Shown piece after piece: positions 18,082-27,209 of a stretch of DNA of 45,797 nt (position 1 is its first letter; the number at the start of each line of letters is the position of its first letter). Source of the stretch: an uncultured Clostridia bacterium. GTDB lineage: Bacteria > Bacillota > Clostridia > Oscillospirales > Ruminococcaceae. The notes beneath the pieces were generated by a model. It was not told the origin of the DNA and did no database searches. It was given only the letters and a program-made list of their open reading frames with translations. A program made the position numbers and the translations under genes. The stretch covers positions 1 to 45,797 of the forward strand of contig CANQXS010000021.1 in NCBI GenBank assembly GCA_947627875.1, in the 5' to 3' direction.

Positions 18082-19083
18082 TTATACGGGGTAGGTTCCC
18101 CAGCCTTTCGGCACGAATATATCCAAAAACAGGTTGGTGCAGTAGCCGTCGGTCATTCCGGCTATGTAGTCGCATACCGCGGTGTCTTTATCGAAGCGGT
18201 CGGCGAGCCTTAGATAGTCCTCGGGGAGCTTTTCGGGGTTCTCGGAGAAATAGCGGTAGAGCTTTTCAATCATCAGCTTCGCCTTTGATTCCTCCGACTT
18301 GCAGACGGGGTTGCGGTAGACGTTGGCGAACATAAACTCCGAGAGTTCGTTTTTCGCCCTTTCGATCTCTTCGGAATAGCAGAGCTTTTCGGCGCCGCTC
18401 TCGACGAGCGACTGAACGAGCGAAGTTATCCGCTGCGACTTTCTCTGCCCCAAAACCTCGACCGCGCTCTTAGGCAGGTCTTCGTTCGAGATCACGCCGG
18501 CTCTTACGGCGTCCTCGATGTCGTGGTTTATATAGGCGATAACGTCGGCGAGCCTTACAACATAGCCCTCTTTTGTGGAGGCGATTTGGTCGGTATGCTT
18601 GAGTATGCCGTCCCTGACCTCGGCGGTGAGGTTGAGCCCCTTGCCGTCCTTTTCGATGCAGTCAACAACTCTGAGGCTCTGCTCGTAATGCTTGAAGCCC
18701 TTGGGCGAGAGGCTGTTGAGGATGGCTTCGCCCGCGTGACCGAAGGGGGTGTGTCCGAGGTCATGCCCGAGGGCGATGGCTTCGGTGAGGTCTTCGTTGA
18801 GCCTTAAAGCCCGCGAGACCGTCCGCGCTATCTGGCTCACCTCAAGGGTGTGGGTCAGGCGGGTGCGGTAGTGGTCGCCCGTCGGGTTGAGGAACACCTG
18901 CGTCTTCTGCTTGAGCCGCGCGAAGGCGTTGCAATGGATAATTCTGTCGCGGTCGCGCTGAAAATCGGTGCGAAGCGGGCATTTTTCCTCGCTCACCCGC
19001 CTTCCGGCGCTGTTTGCGCTTAAAAAGGCGTAAGGCGACAGCACCGACTTCTCGATTTGTTCGGTGTATTCTCTCGGCGTCAT
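18082..19083 (-). CDS. dgt: dNTP triphosphohydrolase (dGTPase-like)
   Basis: A 333-residue HD-domain enzyme that hydrolyses dGTP or related dNTPs to the nucleoside and triphosphate. Metal ligands are in RTRLTHTLEVSQIAR and in GHDLGHTPFGHAGE, with later support in DVIAYINHDIEDA. The start is the ATG at 19083 (MTPREY), five bases after GGGGTG. It is the first gene of the dgt-dnaG-rpoD operon, with a 29-base gap to dnaG. In this position the gene is widespread in clostridia. Confidence 0.93.
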   Translation of the reverse strand: MTPREYTEQIEKSVLSPYAFLSANSAGRRVSEEKCPLRTDFQRDRDRIIHCNAFARLKQKTQVFLNPTGDHYRTRLTHTLEVSQIARTVSRALRLNEDLTEAIALGHDLGHTPFGHAGEAILNSLSPKGFKHYEQSLRVVDCIEKDGKGLNLTAEVRDGILKHTDQIASTKEGYVVRLADVIAYINHDIEDAVRAGVISNEDLPKSAVEVLGQRKSQRITSLVQSLVESGAEKLCYSEEIERAKNELSEFMFANVYRNPVCKSEESKAKLMIEKLYRYFSENPEKLPEDYLRLADRFDKDTAVCDYIAGMTDGYCTNLFLDIFVPKGWGTYPV

Positions 19084-19227
19084 AATTTCACCCCGCTCGA
19101 ACAAACTTTTTCTTTACTCACAAATTTATACTATAAAAACAAAAAATCTCCTTTAAAAAATTCTTGACAGGAGATAATTTTTGTATATATGCACAATTTT
19201 GTGCCTGTAATTTTGTGCAGTTAGCCG

Positions 19228-19848
19228 TCAGGCGAAGTCGGCGTAATGGATATCCGAGAGCGTAAGCTCGGCCTGACCGCTCGTCAGGTCGGCGAGCTTT
19301 TTCGAGAATGGCTCGCAAAATTCAGCTTTTATAAGAAGCTCAAGGACAATGCTGTCGGCAAAATCCTGATTCAGGGTTTTTATCTCAAATTCGGGAATAA
19401 GCCGCAAAACCTTTTCGTATTGCGGATATCCGAGCTTTACCGAGGCAGTCCTCGACTCGCACATCAGCATTATATCGGCAGACGCAGCCGCCTTTGCCGC
19501 CGCCGAGGAATAAGCCCTCGTGAGCCCGCCCTTGCCCAAAAGTATGCCCCCGAAGTAGCGGGTGACGACGATGCATACGTCGGTCAGACCGTTTTTCTGT
19601 ATAACGTCGAGGATAGGCGGTCCTGCCATTCCCTGGGGCTCGCCGTCGTCCGAAAAGCGGGTCTCGAAGCCCTCGCGGAGCGAATATGCATAGCAGTTGT
19701 GCCGCGCGCGGCGGTGCTCGGCTCTTACCGAGTCGATAAATGCGGCTGCCTCCTCTGCCGAGGATACCGGAGCTATTTTCGCGATAAACTCGCTCTTTTC
19801 TATAACTATGCTCTCCTGCGCTGCGGCGCGAAGGGTTTTATAGGGCAT
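19228..19848 (-). CDS. YigZ/IMPACT-family protein
   Basis: A 206-residue protein of the YigZ (UPF0029/IMPACT) family. The N-terminal domain carries KSEFIA, RHNCYAY, SDDGEPQGMAG and VTRYFGGILLGKGGLTRAYS, all family hallmarks. The C-terminal about 60 residues resemble the DUF1949 ferredoxin-like fold. The molecular role is uncertain; relatives have been linked to ribosome or translation control. AAAGGAGG lies seven bases before the ATG. The 120 bases between it and dgt hold AT-rich promoter-like DNA and two copies of AATTTTGTGC. Confidence 0.92.
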   Translation of the reverse strand: MPYKTLRAAAQESIVIEKSEFIAKIAPVSSAEEAAAFIDSVRAEHRRARHNCYAYSLREGFETRFSDDGEPQGMAGPPILDVIQKNGLTDVCIVVTRYFGGILLGKGGLTRAYSSAAAKAAASADIMLMCESRTASVKLGYPQYEKVLRLIPEFEIKTLNQDFADSIVLELLIKAEFCEPFSKKLADLTSGQAELTLSDIHYADFA

Positions 19849-19866
19849 ATAAGCCTCCTTTAACGC

Positions 19867-19893
19867 AAAAAGAGGGCGTTGACCCTCTTTTTT
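19867..19893 (-). terminator. rpmE terminator
   Basis: AAAAAGAGGG/CCCTCTTTTT hairpin directly after the rpmE stop and just before the ribosome site of the YigZ-family gene. On the minus strand it ends in a T-run. Confidence 0.8.
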
Positions 19894-19902
19894 GTGCTTG
19901 AA

Positions 19903-20112
19903 TTACTTCTTGTCAAGACCGTAACGCCTGTTGAAGCGGTCTACGCGTCCGCCGGTATCGACGAGCTTCTGCTTGCCGGTGAAGAACGGGTGGCACTTCG
20001 AGCAGATTTCAACCTTGATGTTCTTCTTGGTCGAGCGGGTCTCGATAACGTTGCCGCAGGCGCAGGTGATGGTGGTAGGCTCGTAGTTGGGGTGAATTCC
20101 TTCCTTTGCCAT
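19903..20112 (-). CDS. rpmE: Ribosomal protein L31, zinc-binding form
   Basis: A 69-residue large-subunit protein, [17 protein letters not shown] onward, with zinc ligands Cys17, Cys19, Cys37 and Cys40 (C-A-C, C-S-K-C). It is the C+ type that stores zinc, as opposed to the cysteine-free YtiA/L31B form. Two ATG codons are in frame; the second (20112) is preferred because it stands eight bases from AAAGGAG, while the first is two bases away. It ends at a strong terminator. Confidence 0.97.
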   Translation of the reverse strand: MAKEGIHPNYEPTTITCACGNVIETRSTKKNIKVEICSKCHPFFTGKQKLVDTGGRVDRFNRRYGLDKK

Positions 20113-20273
20113 TGTCATAACTCCTTTCCGAATCGGTTTTATTGTACCAATAGCAGCCCATCATTCCGATTCAGACAGTAGTGCTATATGGCGGTATCGA
20201 AAATAAGCGCCGAAATTTCGGCAACAGCCATTATATCATACATCTTATAAAAATGCAAGTGTTTTTTGAATTT

Positions 20274-21293
20274 TTATTCTATCGAGAGGAAAACGGTGTC
20301 GAGAGCGACTCCTTCGAGGTCGCTGCGCTCGATTGCGGTGAGTATAAGGCTGCGGGTTTTAGAGGCGGTTTCGTCGGTGTTGCCGCCGGTATCTATCGTC
20401 ATATATATCTGAAGGTTATTTACAAACAGATCGCTTACCTGGGGCTCGAAATCCTCTGAGCAGGGGACCATCGTCGCTATAAGGATATAGCGGTCGCAGA
20501 TCTGCCAGTTGTAGAGGGTCCCGACGTATTCGCTGAAGCTGCTGTCGAGGTCGTAATATTCCCTGTAGGTCTCGAGGAAGGCTACAAGGTCGTCGTAGCC
20601 GTCGATGGTGTCAACGGTAACGCCCGCATCGTCGGTAAGCGCGTCGGCGCGGTAGCAGTAGGGCCAGTATTCGGGGCGGTACATTCTGTAAACCTCGGCG
20701 TCGAATGCGGTGTTGTTTTCGGCGTCGACTACTTCGTCGATGCTGAGGTTCAGCTGCTTAGAGTCTGCCCCCGCAAACGAGCCTTTCGGCGCGGTGAATA
20801 TAAGGTGATACTGCGTGCTCTTCATCGGGGCGTTTTCCTGAATGTGCCGCGTGAGCGAGATTTTTACCTCGTCCTTCGTTATTTCAATGGGCGCGGCGGT
20901 ATGGCTCACATAAGAACTCGGCTCGTCGATCGCGAGGATAAGAACGTCGTTTTCCGCCAAAAAGGCGTCGTCGAAGGAATAAAGCGCAAGGGTAAAGCGC
21001 TTGCCGTAGAAATAGCTGTCGGCGGTGGAGTTATAGTAGTTCTCGATGTCGCTGTAGCTTTGCGGAACGATAATATAGGGCATAGGCGGCAGGGCGGAAT
21101 TATAGCTGTAGCGCATCGTGAAATAGCTTCCGTAGAGCTCGCCTACGGTGCGGGTCTCAGAGGAGTCGGGGCTTAAGAGCCCGTGATCATCGGGCGCGGT
21201 GCTCGAAATAGGCTCTCCGAAGCCCGAAAACGAGCAGCCCGACAAAAGGCAGAGCGCCGCGGTTATTAACGCAGCCAAGCGGAATTTAAACAT
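20274..21293 (-). CDS. Predicted lipoprotein of unknown function
   Basis: A 339-residue protein with a lipoprotein signal: MFKFRLAALITAALCLLSGC, the Cys at residue 20 being the acylation site. The mature part begins with a Ser/Pro-rich linker and then a globular region (GELYGSYFTMRYSYNSALPP; VLILAIDEPSSYVSHTA). I do not recognise a family. The start at 21293 is supported by AAAGGGGG upstream. Its promoter region faces that of the next gene, so it is divergently transcribed from the secreted esterase, but a common role is not shown. Confidence 0.75.
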   Translation of the reverse strand: MFKFRLAALITAALCLLSGCSFSGFGEPISSTAPDDHGLLSPDSSETRTVGELYGSYFTMRYSYNSALPPMPYIIVPQSYSDIENYYNSTADSYFYGKRFTLALYSFDDAFLAENDVLILAIDEPSSYVSHTAAPIEITKDEVKISLTRHIQENAPMKSTQYHLIFTAPKGSFAGADSKQLNLSIDEVVDAENNTAFDAEVYRMYRPEYWPYCYRADALTDDAGVTVDTIDGYDDLVAFLETYREYYDLDSSFSEYVGTLYNWQICDRYILIATMVPCSEDFEPQVSDLFVNNLQIYMTIDTGGNTDETASKTRSLILTAIERSDLEGVALDTVFLSIE

Positions 21294-21415
21294 ATCGGCG
21301 CCCCCTTTACGGCAGTATCTGCAAAATTTCAAATATTTATTATACCACATTCGATATTTTTTTGCAAGATATATAGGGCGGTTTGCGCGGACTGAAACGT
21401 ATCCTGTTTTTTGTC

Positions 21416-21444
21416 TTGCAAAATCAGAATATATGTGTTATAAT
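21416..21444 (+). promoter_or_regulatory. SigA-type promoter of the esterase gene
   Basis: TTGCAA (21416-21421), 17 bases, TATAAT (21439-21444), 56 bases before the start codon. Confidence 0.72.
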
Positions 21445-21500
21445 ATAAATTACATTTACAAACGGAATATTGCGCCAAGCGCGAAAATCAGGAGGAATTT

Positions 21501-22490
21501 ATGAAAAAACTGTTCACACTGTTTCTGTCGGCGGTATTGCTGTCGACCGGCATCACCGCCTGCGGGGCTGTCGAAACGCCGAGAAAGTCTGTCTTTCCGG
21601 ACAACGCCTTTAAAGAGATACCCGCAGAGTATCTGAAGGTATGCGATCAGGGAGGAAAGCTCTTAAGCGTTACCTATCAGACAAAGAACTATTCCGGCAA
21701 CAAGGAGGAATTCGAGAAGAAAGCCTTCGTTTACGTTCCTTACGGCTACGACGCGACCGACACCGAAACGAAATACGACGTTATGTATATGATGCATGGC
21801 GGCGGCGGAAGCGAAAAAGAGCTGTTCGGCGGTCTCCTTGAAGAAAACAACGCAAAGATGATGCTCGACAATATGATCGCCAACGGCGACCTCGAGCCCT
21901 GCCTCGTCGTCACTCCCTCTTATAACAACCCCTATAACGGCGACGCCACTCAATGCTGCAAATTCTTCTGGGAGGAGCTCGTAAACGACCTCATCCCCGC
22001 CGTTGAAACGAAATTCAACACCTATCTCGAAAAAACCTCGAAGAGCGGGATAAAGGCAACAAGGCTCCACCGCGGCTTCGGCGGATTCTCTATGGGCGCC
22101 GCCTGCACCTGGTGGGTGTTCGAGAACGCCCTCGACTACGTCGGATACTTCCTCCCCGTCGCCGGAGACAGCTGGGCTTTGGGTCAGGGCGCCGGCGGCT
22201 ATAACCCCGACGGCACTGTTGAATACCTCGCCAACGTCGTCCGCGACTACGGCTACGATTGGGAGGACTTCTATATCTACTGCGGCGTAGGCTCTAACGA
22301 CGATATGGCGGGTCCGAATATGAAACCGATGCTGAACTCGATGAAAAAGGACGACTACAGTGACGTCTTCAAATTCGCCGAGAATTTTGCCGACGGCAAC
22401 TGCTACTTCATAATCCGCGAGGGCGGCTGGCACGACCAGAACACCGTCCACAGGGTAATGTTCAACGGTCTGCCGAAATTCTTCGGATAA
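21501..22490 (+). CDS. Secreted CE1/esterase-D-like hydrolase
   Basis: A 329-residue exported alpha/beta hydrolase. The signal peptide ends in a lipobox-like GITAC (Cys21), so it is probably a lipoprotein. The fold is recognisable from FVYVPYGYD, YDVMYMMHGGGGSE (oxyanion region), the nucleophile elbow GFSMGAA, and the closing GGWHDQNT with the likely catalytic His. This is the layout of feruloyl/acetyl-xylan esterases of family CE1. Removing acyl groups from plant cell-wall xylan outside the cell is likely but not proven. It is a single-gene unit with its own promoter and terminator. Confidence 0.86.
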   Translation: MKKLFTLFLSAVLLSTGITACGAVETPRKSVFPDNAFKEIPAEYLKVCDQGGKLLSVTYQTKNYSGNKEEFEKKAFVYVPYGYDATDTETKYDVMYMMHGGGGSEKELFGGLLEENNAKMMLDNMIANGDLEPCLVVTPSYNNPYNGDATQCCKFFWEELVNDLIPAVETKFNTYLEKTSKSGIKATRLHRGFGGFSMGAACTWWVFENALDYVGYFLPVAGDSWALGQGAGGYNPDGTVEYLANVVRDYGYDWEDFYIYCGVGSNDDMAGPNMKPMLNSMKKDDYSDVFKFAENFADGNCYFIIREGGWHDQNTVHRVMFNGLPKFFG

Positions 22491-22497
22491 TTACGAC

Positions 22498-22533
22498 AAA
22501 AAAGCTCTCCGTTTAAAAGCGGAGAGCTTTTTG
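22498..22533. terminator. Bidirectional terminator between esterase and pepF
   Basis: AAAAAGCTCTCCG pairs with CGGAGAGCTTTTT around a short loop. It serves the converging esterase and pepF genes. Confidence 0.88.
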
Positions 22534-22546
22534 TATTTCGGTTCGG

Positions 22547-24346
22547 TTATCCCATAAGCTCGTCGAGCTCGTCGATAAGCTCGCCGAAGAGCTTAAGGGC
22601 GTTTTCGATTGGCTCGGGCGAGTTCATATCGACTCCCGCTATCTTGAGGAGCGATATCGGGTCGGTAGAGCAGCCGCCCGAAAGGAACCTGAGGTAATCC
22701 TTGACTGCGGGCTCGCCCTCTTTTAATATCCTCGTTGAAAGGGCGATAGCCGCGCTGAAGCCGGTTGCATACTGGAATACATAGTAGTTATAGTAGAAGT
22801 GGGGAATGCGCTCCCATTCAAAGAATATCTCGGGGTCGTTCACAACGCCGTCGCCGTAATATTCGGCGTTGAGCTTTCCGTAAAGCGCGCTGAGGGATTC
22901 GGCGGTAAGGCTTTCGCCGCGCTCCGCCATCTCGCCGGTGAGCATCTCAAACTCGGCAAACATCGTCTGGCGGTAGAGGGTGGTGCGGAACTGCTCTAAG
23001 AAGTAGTTTATAAGATAGGCGCGCTCTGCCTTGTCGGTAGTTTTTGAGAGAAGGTGCTGCATAAGCAGGGCTTCGTTGCAGGTCGAGGCGACCTCGGCTA
23101 CGAATATCACATAGTCGCTGTATACAACAGGCTGGTTCTTCATCGAAAGATAGGAATGGAGCGCGTGACCCATTTCGTGGACGAGGGTGAACTCGCTGTC
23201 GAGCGTGTCCTTGTGGTTCAGAAGAACATAGGGGTGGGGTCTCATTCCCGAGGAATACGCCCCCGAGCGCTTGCCGACATTTTCGTAAACGTCTATCCAG
23301 CGGTTCTCGAAGCCCTCTTTAAGCATAGCGACATAGTCGTCTCCGAGGACCTGAAGCGCTTCAAGAGCGGTCTTTTTGGCCTCCTCGAAGCTGACCTTTT
23401 TATCGGCGGAGGGGACGAGCGAGGTATAAAGGTCGTACATATGCATTTCGTCGAGCCCCATTATCTTTTTGCGGAGCCTGACGTATTTATGCATATAGCC
23501 CATATTCCTGTGAACGGTGTCGATGAGGTTCTTATAGACGGAGACCGGCACCTCGTTGCGGCTCAAGGAAGCTTCGAGGATAGAGGGATATTTGCGGGCG
23601 CGGGCGCTGAATATCCTGCCCTTTACCTCGGAATCGTAGAGCGAGGCGAGGGTGTTTCTGAACTGCTCGTAGGTATGGTAGAGCGACTCGAAGGCGTTTT
23701 TGCGCAGGACCCTGTCGGCGCTCTGAACGCAGGGGATATATGTCCCGTTGGTGAGCTCGTGCTCCCTGCCCTCAGAATCCTTTGCGGCGGGGAACTTTAT
23801 ATCGGCTCCCTCAAACAGGGAATAGGTGTTTGAAGCGGCGCTTCTGAGCGGAGAAGCCGCCGCGAGCAGGAGCTCCTCGCTTTCGCCGAGGGTGTGCTCG
23901 CGCTCGCGCCTTATGCGGTCGAGCGAAAGGCGGTAAAGCCCGAGGTTGGGCTCTTCTTTATAGAATTTCTCCATCGTTTCGTCGCCGATCGAGATTATCT
24001 CGGGACCCACATAAGCCATCGCCGAGGAATAGCGTACAAAATAGTTGCGCATTCTCGAAACAAAGTCCTGATATTTCGGGTTGGCGGTATCTTCGTCGCC
24101 CCTTCTTGAGGCATAGCCGAATAAAGCCGAAAGCTCGAGCCCTGCTTCGTCGTCATAGCGCATAAAATCGAGCAGCGACTTTGCGCTCTCAGAGAGCCTT
24201 CCGCGGAACGAAGCGCCCTTTTCTATAAGCCTTTCGGCGTTTTTGAGGGCTTCCTCCCAAGCCTCGTCGGTCGGGAAGATATCCTCAAGCTTCCACTTGA
24301 ATTCCTCCGCGATCTCGTCGCGCTTTAAAACCTTTACGTCTGCCAT
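22547..24346 (-). CDS. pepF: Oligoendopeptidase F (M3 family)
   Basis: A 599-residue cytoplasmic zinc peptidase that cuts short peptides. The HExxH site is in FTLVHEMGHALHSYLS, with the third ligand region in CNEALLMQHLL downstream. The N-terminal helical cap (WKLEDIFPTDEAWEEAL) and the closing FSGGSS-like FLSGGCSTDPISLLKIAGVD are typical of PepF/M3B. The start at 24346 is eight bases from AAAGGA. A longer frame upstream has no ribosome site and runs into the repeat element. Confidence 0.95.
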   Translation of the reverse strand: MADVKVLKRDEIAEEFKWKLEDIFPTDEAWEEALKNAERLIEKGASFRGRLSESAKSLLDFMRYDDEAGLELSALFGYASRRGDEDTANPKYQDFVSRMRNYFVRYSSAMAYVGPEIISIGDETMEKFYKEEPNLGLYRLSLDRIRREREHTLGESEELLLAAASPLRSAASNTYSLFEGADIKFPAAKDSEGREHELTNGTYIPCVQSADRVLRKNAFESLYHTYEQFRNTLASLYDSEVKGRIFSARARKYPSILEASLSRNEVPVSVYKNLIDTVHRNMGYMHKYVRLRKKIMGLDEMHMYDLYTSLVPSADKKVSFEEAKKTALEALQVLGDDYVAMLKEGFENRWIDVYENVGKRSGAYSSGMRPHPYVLLNHKDTLDSEFTLVHEMGHALHSYLSMKNQPVVYSDYVIFVAEVASTCNEALLMQHLLSKTTDKAERAYLINYFLEQFRTTLYRQTMFAEFEMLTGEMAERGESLTAESLSALYGKLNAEYYGDGVVNDPEIFFEWERIPHFYYNYYVFQYATGFSAAIALSTRILKEGEPAVKDYLRFLSGGCSTDPISLLKIAGVDMNSPEPIENALKLFGELIDELDELMG

Positions 24347-24438
24347 TGTTACCATCCTTTCGTAATAAACGGGTTTATTATATCCTGTGAATTTAAAACG
24401 GAGTAAAGCTAATGCGCCAATTTGCCGCGCACAAAGCA

Positions 24439-24609
24439 TAAAAGTTTTCGGTCGAGCCTTTTTCAAAAGGCTCGCGAGGGTTAAGGGGCGAGAAGCCCCT
24501 TACCGCGCCCGCAGGCGCGGAATCTATTGCCAAACAAAAATCAGGAGGGTAGCCCGAATCCGTCCTGTGGACGGTTCGGGCGTAGGGGACCCTATTAAGG
24601 GGTCCCCTG
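24439..24609 (-). repeat. Five-hairpin dispersed element, copy 1
   Basis: Read on the minus strand this gap contains, in order, a GGGGACC/GGTCCCC hairpin, a CCCGAACCGTCC/GGACGGATTCGGG hairpin, then stems with loops TGCG, TTCTC and GA, ending in CCGAAAACTTTTA. The first 69 bases (24541-24609) match 42231-42299 inverted at 67 positions. The last three stems differ from copy 2 by paired changes. No open frame fits it. It lies between pepF and the aldo/keto reductase gene. Confidence 0.8.
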
Positions 24610-24644
24610 AAACGCCGGCGGATTGTTCGCTTTAAGTTGCTCTA

Positions 24645-25823
24645 TCAGTACGTCCTGAACAGCTTTACCGCCTTGTGCGCGACCTTATATATCGGTCCTT
24701 CGAGCTTCGCGCTGACGTTTTTGAGCTCGGCGGGAATATCTATCCCCTGAGGGCAGTGCCGCTTGCATTTTCCGCAGGCGACGCAGTTTGAAGCCGCGGT
24801 CGAGGTCTGCCGCAGAGCGGTACACATAAAATACTCCTTTTCCGAGGTGAACCAGCCGTCTGAGAAGCGGCGGTTATATGCCGCGAAGCAGCCGGGGATA
24901 TCCACGCCCTTCGGGCAGGGGGTGCAGTAGCCGCAGCCGGTGCAGCCTACCTTCATCTTCGCGTTTATCTCGGCGACGACGCTTTTTAACATCTCGGCGT
25001 CTTCGGCGGTCAGCTCCCCCGCATAAGATTCCGAAGCGGTCGCTACGTTTTCGGCGACGGCCTCCTCCGAGTTCATTCCCGAGAGAACGCAGGTCACCTC
25101 GGGCTGATTCCAGAGCCATTTAAACGACCATTGCGCGGGGGTATACTGCTTTTTATAAGACGAAAAGAGTTTTTTCGCCCCGTCGGGGAGACCGTTTACG
25201 AGCCGCCCGCCCCTTAAGGGCTCCATTATCATCACCGGCAGACCCTTCGAGTTTGCGTATTGAAGCCCGCGCCTGCCCGCCTGAGAGTTTTCGTCCATAT
25301 AGTTATACTGTATCATGCAGAAATCCCAATCGTAGGCGTCGACAAGGCGGCAGAACATCTCGGAATTGCCGTGATAAGAAAACCCTACCTGCTTGACCTC
25401 GCCGGTCCGCTTTTTTTCGGCGAGCCATTCCTCAACGCCGAGCTTTTTTAAGCGCTCCCAGGTGTCGATATCGGTGAGCATATGCATAAGGTAGTAGTCT
25501 ATGCGGTCGGTGCGAAGGCGGGAAAGCTGCTCTTTAAAGTATTTTTCGGCGTCGTTCTCGGTCTTTATAAGATAATGCGGGAGCTTAGTCGCGATATTGA
25601 TCTTATCGCGAAGAGCGTTGCGCTCGACTATCTCCCCGAGAGCCGCTTCGCTGCCCGGGTAGATATAGGCGGTGTCGAAGTAATTCACTCCGCCGTTATA
25701 GGCAGCCAAAATCTCGCGCTCGGCCTTTTCGAGATCTATTTTCCCGCCCGAGCGCTTGAATCTCATACAGCCGTAGCCGAGGATAGAGAGCTTATTTCCG
25801 TATTTGTCGCTGCGATAGTTCAT
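24645..25823 (-). CDS. Aldo/keto reductase with C-terminal ferredoxin-type iron-sulphur domain
   Basis: A 392-residue oxidoreductase. The N-terminal TIM barrel (about 1-280) has the catalytic FDTAYIYPGSEAALG tyrosine region, KLPHYL and YYLMHML. The C-terminal part has cysteine clusters CTGCGYCTPCPKG and CVACGKCKRHCPQG, enough for two 4Fe-4S clusters, though one cysteine per site is displaced. This combination is common in clostridia, with substrates unknown. It stands alone on the minus strand with the next gene divergent. Confidence 0.92.
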   Translation of the reverse strand: MNYRSDKYGNKLSILGYGCMRFKRSGGKIDLEKAEREILAAYNGGVNYFDTAYIYPGSEAALGEIVERNALRDKINIATKLPHYLIKTENDAEKYFKEQLSRLRTDRIDYYLMHMLTDIDTWERLKKLGVEEWLAEKKRTGEVKQVGFSYHGNSEMFCRLVDAYDWDFCMIQYNYMDENSQAGRRGLQYANSKGLPVMIMEPLRGGRLVNGLPDGAKKLFSSYKKQYTPAQWSFKWLWNQPEVTCVLSGMNSEEAVAENVATASESYAGELTAEDAEMLKSVVAEINAKMKVGCTGCGYCTPCPKGVDIPGCFAAYNRRFSDGWFTSEKEYFMCTALRQTSTAASNCVACGKCKRHCPQGIDIPAELKNVSAKLEGPIYKVAHKAVKLFRTY

Positions 25824-25977
25824 ATTCCGCCTCCGAGGTGCAGAAAAATATAATATAGAGTTATTTTATCACAATGCTTCGGGGATTTCAAGGGGTAAAC
25901 AGCCGAAAAAGCATAATTAAAGGCTCTCGGCTTTAAAAAATAAAGCGCCGCTTTAGCAGAAATCAACAAACGCTGTC

Positions 25978-26006
25978 TTCACAAGCCGCCTCGCAGATGT
26001 TATAAT
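25978..26006 (+). promoter_or_regulatory. SigA-type promoter of the HTH/TPR regulator
   Basis: TTCACA (25978-25983), 17 bases, TATAAT (26001-26006), 46 bases before the start codon. Confidence 0.6.
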
Positions 26007-26052
26007 ACAGATAACAAAAGCGCTTTTGAATATTTTTAAAGGAGTTTTCACT

Positions 26053-27114
26053 ATGACAATAGGGACAACTATCAAAGCACTGCGCCGAGAGCGCGACATA
26101 ACCCAGGAGCAGCTTGCCGAGTATCTCAACGTATCCGCGCAGGCGGTGAGCCAGTGGGAGACCGACAGGACCGCGCCGGATATCTCACAGCTTCCCGTCC
26201 TTGCGAACATATTCGGGGTTACCACCGACCGCCTTCTGGGAGTAGACATCACAAAGGCAAACGAGAAGATAAAAGCGATAGCGGACGAATCGAAGGCATT
26301 TTATGCGCAGTCAAAGTTTGAAGAGGCGGTATCGGTGCTCAGAAAGGGGCTCGGGGAGTTCCCGCGCTCTTATGAGATAATGTATCTGCTCGCGGAAAAC
26401 CTCGGCTGCCTCGGAAAATATCAGGAAGCCATAGAGCTTTGCAAAAAGCTACTCTCGGAGTGCACCGATTTTGAGCTTCGCTGCAAAGCAACTCAGACGC
26501 TTATCTATGCCTACCGTAACTCGGGAAACCGTCAATGCGCCGTTGAAACGGCAAAGACCTGCCCGCCGTCGTGGTTCTCAAAGGAGGATATGCTGATGTT
26601 CCTGCTCGAAAAGACCGACGCCGATTTCAAGCCGAATTTGCAGGAATATATGCTGTTCTGCCTCGGGCGCTTGGAGATGGGGCTCAGAATGCTCGGAAAC
26701 GACGAAGCTTCCTACTCCGCCGATGACAGGCTCACGCTTTTGAAGCAGTGCGTCGGGGTATGCGAAACGGTTTTCTGCGACGGCGATACTGCTTTCCAAT
26801 CTTACTCTTTAGCCGGAGCTTTTGACGATATGTCGGTTATATACGCCAACCGCAAAGACGCCGAAAACACTCTTTTGTGCCTCGAAAAAGAAGCGGAGCA
26901 TGCCGCAAGGTTCCTCGGCTATGACTTTAACTCGCACTACACCTCCCCCGCTTTCAGAGGCAAAGAAGTGATGGATTGGATGCCGGACCCCGACGGCAAA
27001 AATCTCGCCGACGACCTTTTGGAGGGGCTTAATTGCCCTGTTTACGACTTCGTTCGCGATACCGAAAGGTTCAAAGTGGTGATCGGCAGGCTCAAAAAGC
27101 TCTCCGCAAAATAA
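26053..27114 (+). CDS. XRE-family regulator with TPR-like C-terminal domain
   Basis: A 353-residue protein. Residues 1-65 form a Cro/CI helix-turn-helix (IKALRRERDITQEQLAEYL; SAQAVSQWETDRTAPDI). The rest is helical, with TPR-like repeats at about 80-150 (AVSVLRKGLGEFPRSYEIMYLLAENLG; YQEAIELCKKLL). This layout is that of peptide- or ligand-sensing regulators of the RRNPP kind and of many uncharacterised clostridial regulators. The start is the ATG at 26053, eight bases after AAAGGAG. The extended sigma gene C begins 95 bases downstream with its own promoter, so the two may be functionally linked. Confidence 0.9.
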   Translation: MTIGTTIKALRRERDITQEQLAEYLNVSAQAVSQWETDRTAPDISQLPVLANIFGVTTDRLLGVDITKANEKIKAIADESKAFYAQSKFEEAVSVLRKGLGEFPRSYEIMYLLAENLGCLGKYQEAIELCKKLLSECTDFELRCKATQTLIYAYRNSGNRQCAVETAKTCPPSWFSKEDMLMFLLEKTDADFKPNLQEYMLFCLGRLEMGLRMLGNDEASYSADDRLTLLKQCVGVCETVFCDGDTAFQSYSLAGAFDDMSVIYANRKDAENTLLCLEKEAEHAARFLGYDFNSHYTSPAFRGKEVMDWMPDPDGKNLADDLLEGLNCPVYDFVRDTERFKVVIGRLKKLSAK

Positions 27115-27127
27115 TTTTAAAAAATCT

Positions 27128-27158
27128 TCTAACCTTAGCGGGCTTTCGGTCACTATAT
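27128..27158 (+). promoter_or_regulatory. Shared ECF-like promoter, copy C
   Basis: TCTAACC (27128-27134) and CTATAT (27153-27158) are separated by 18 bases, the same AACC-N18-CTATAT form as the motifs upstream of the sigma copies at 5-7 kb. The -35-like box is weaker in its first half. Confidence 0.55.
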
Positions 27159-27209
27159 GGGTGAAAGCTTTCAGAGCAACGACATCATAAGAAATACAGG
27201 TGAATAAAA

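Noticed and set aside
24387-24635. 82-codon plus-strand frame between pepF and the aldo/keto reductase gene
   Set aside because: Lies across the five-hairpin element; composition is that of the repeat.
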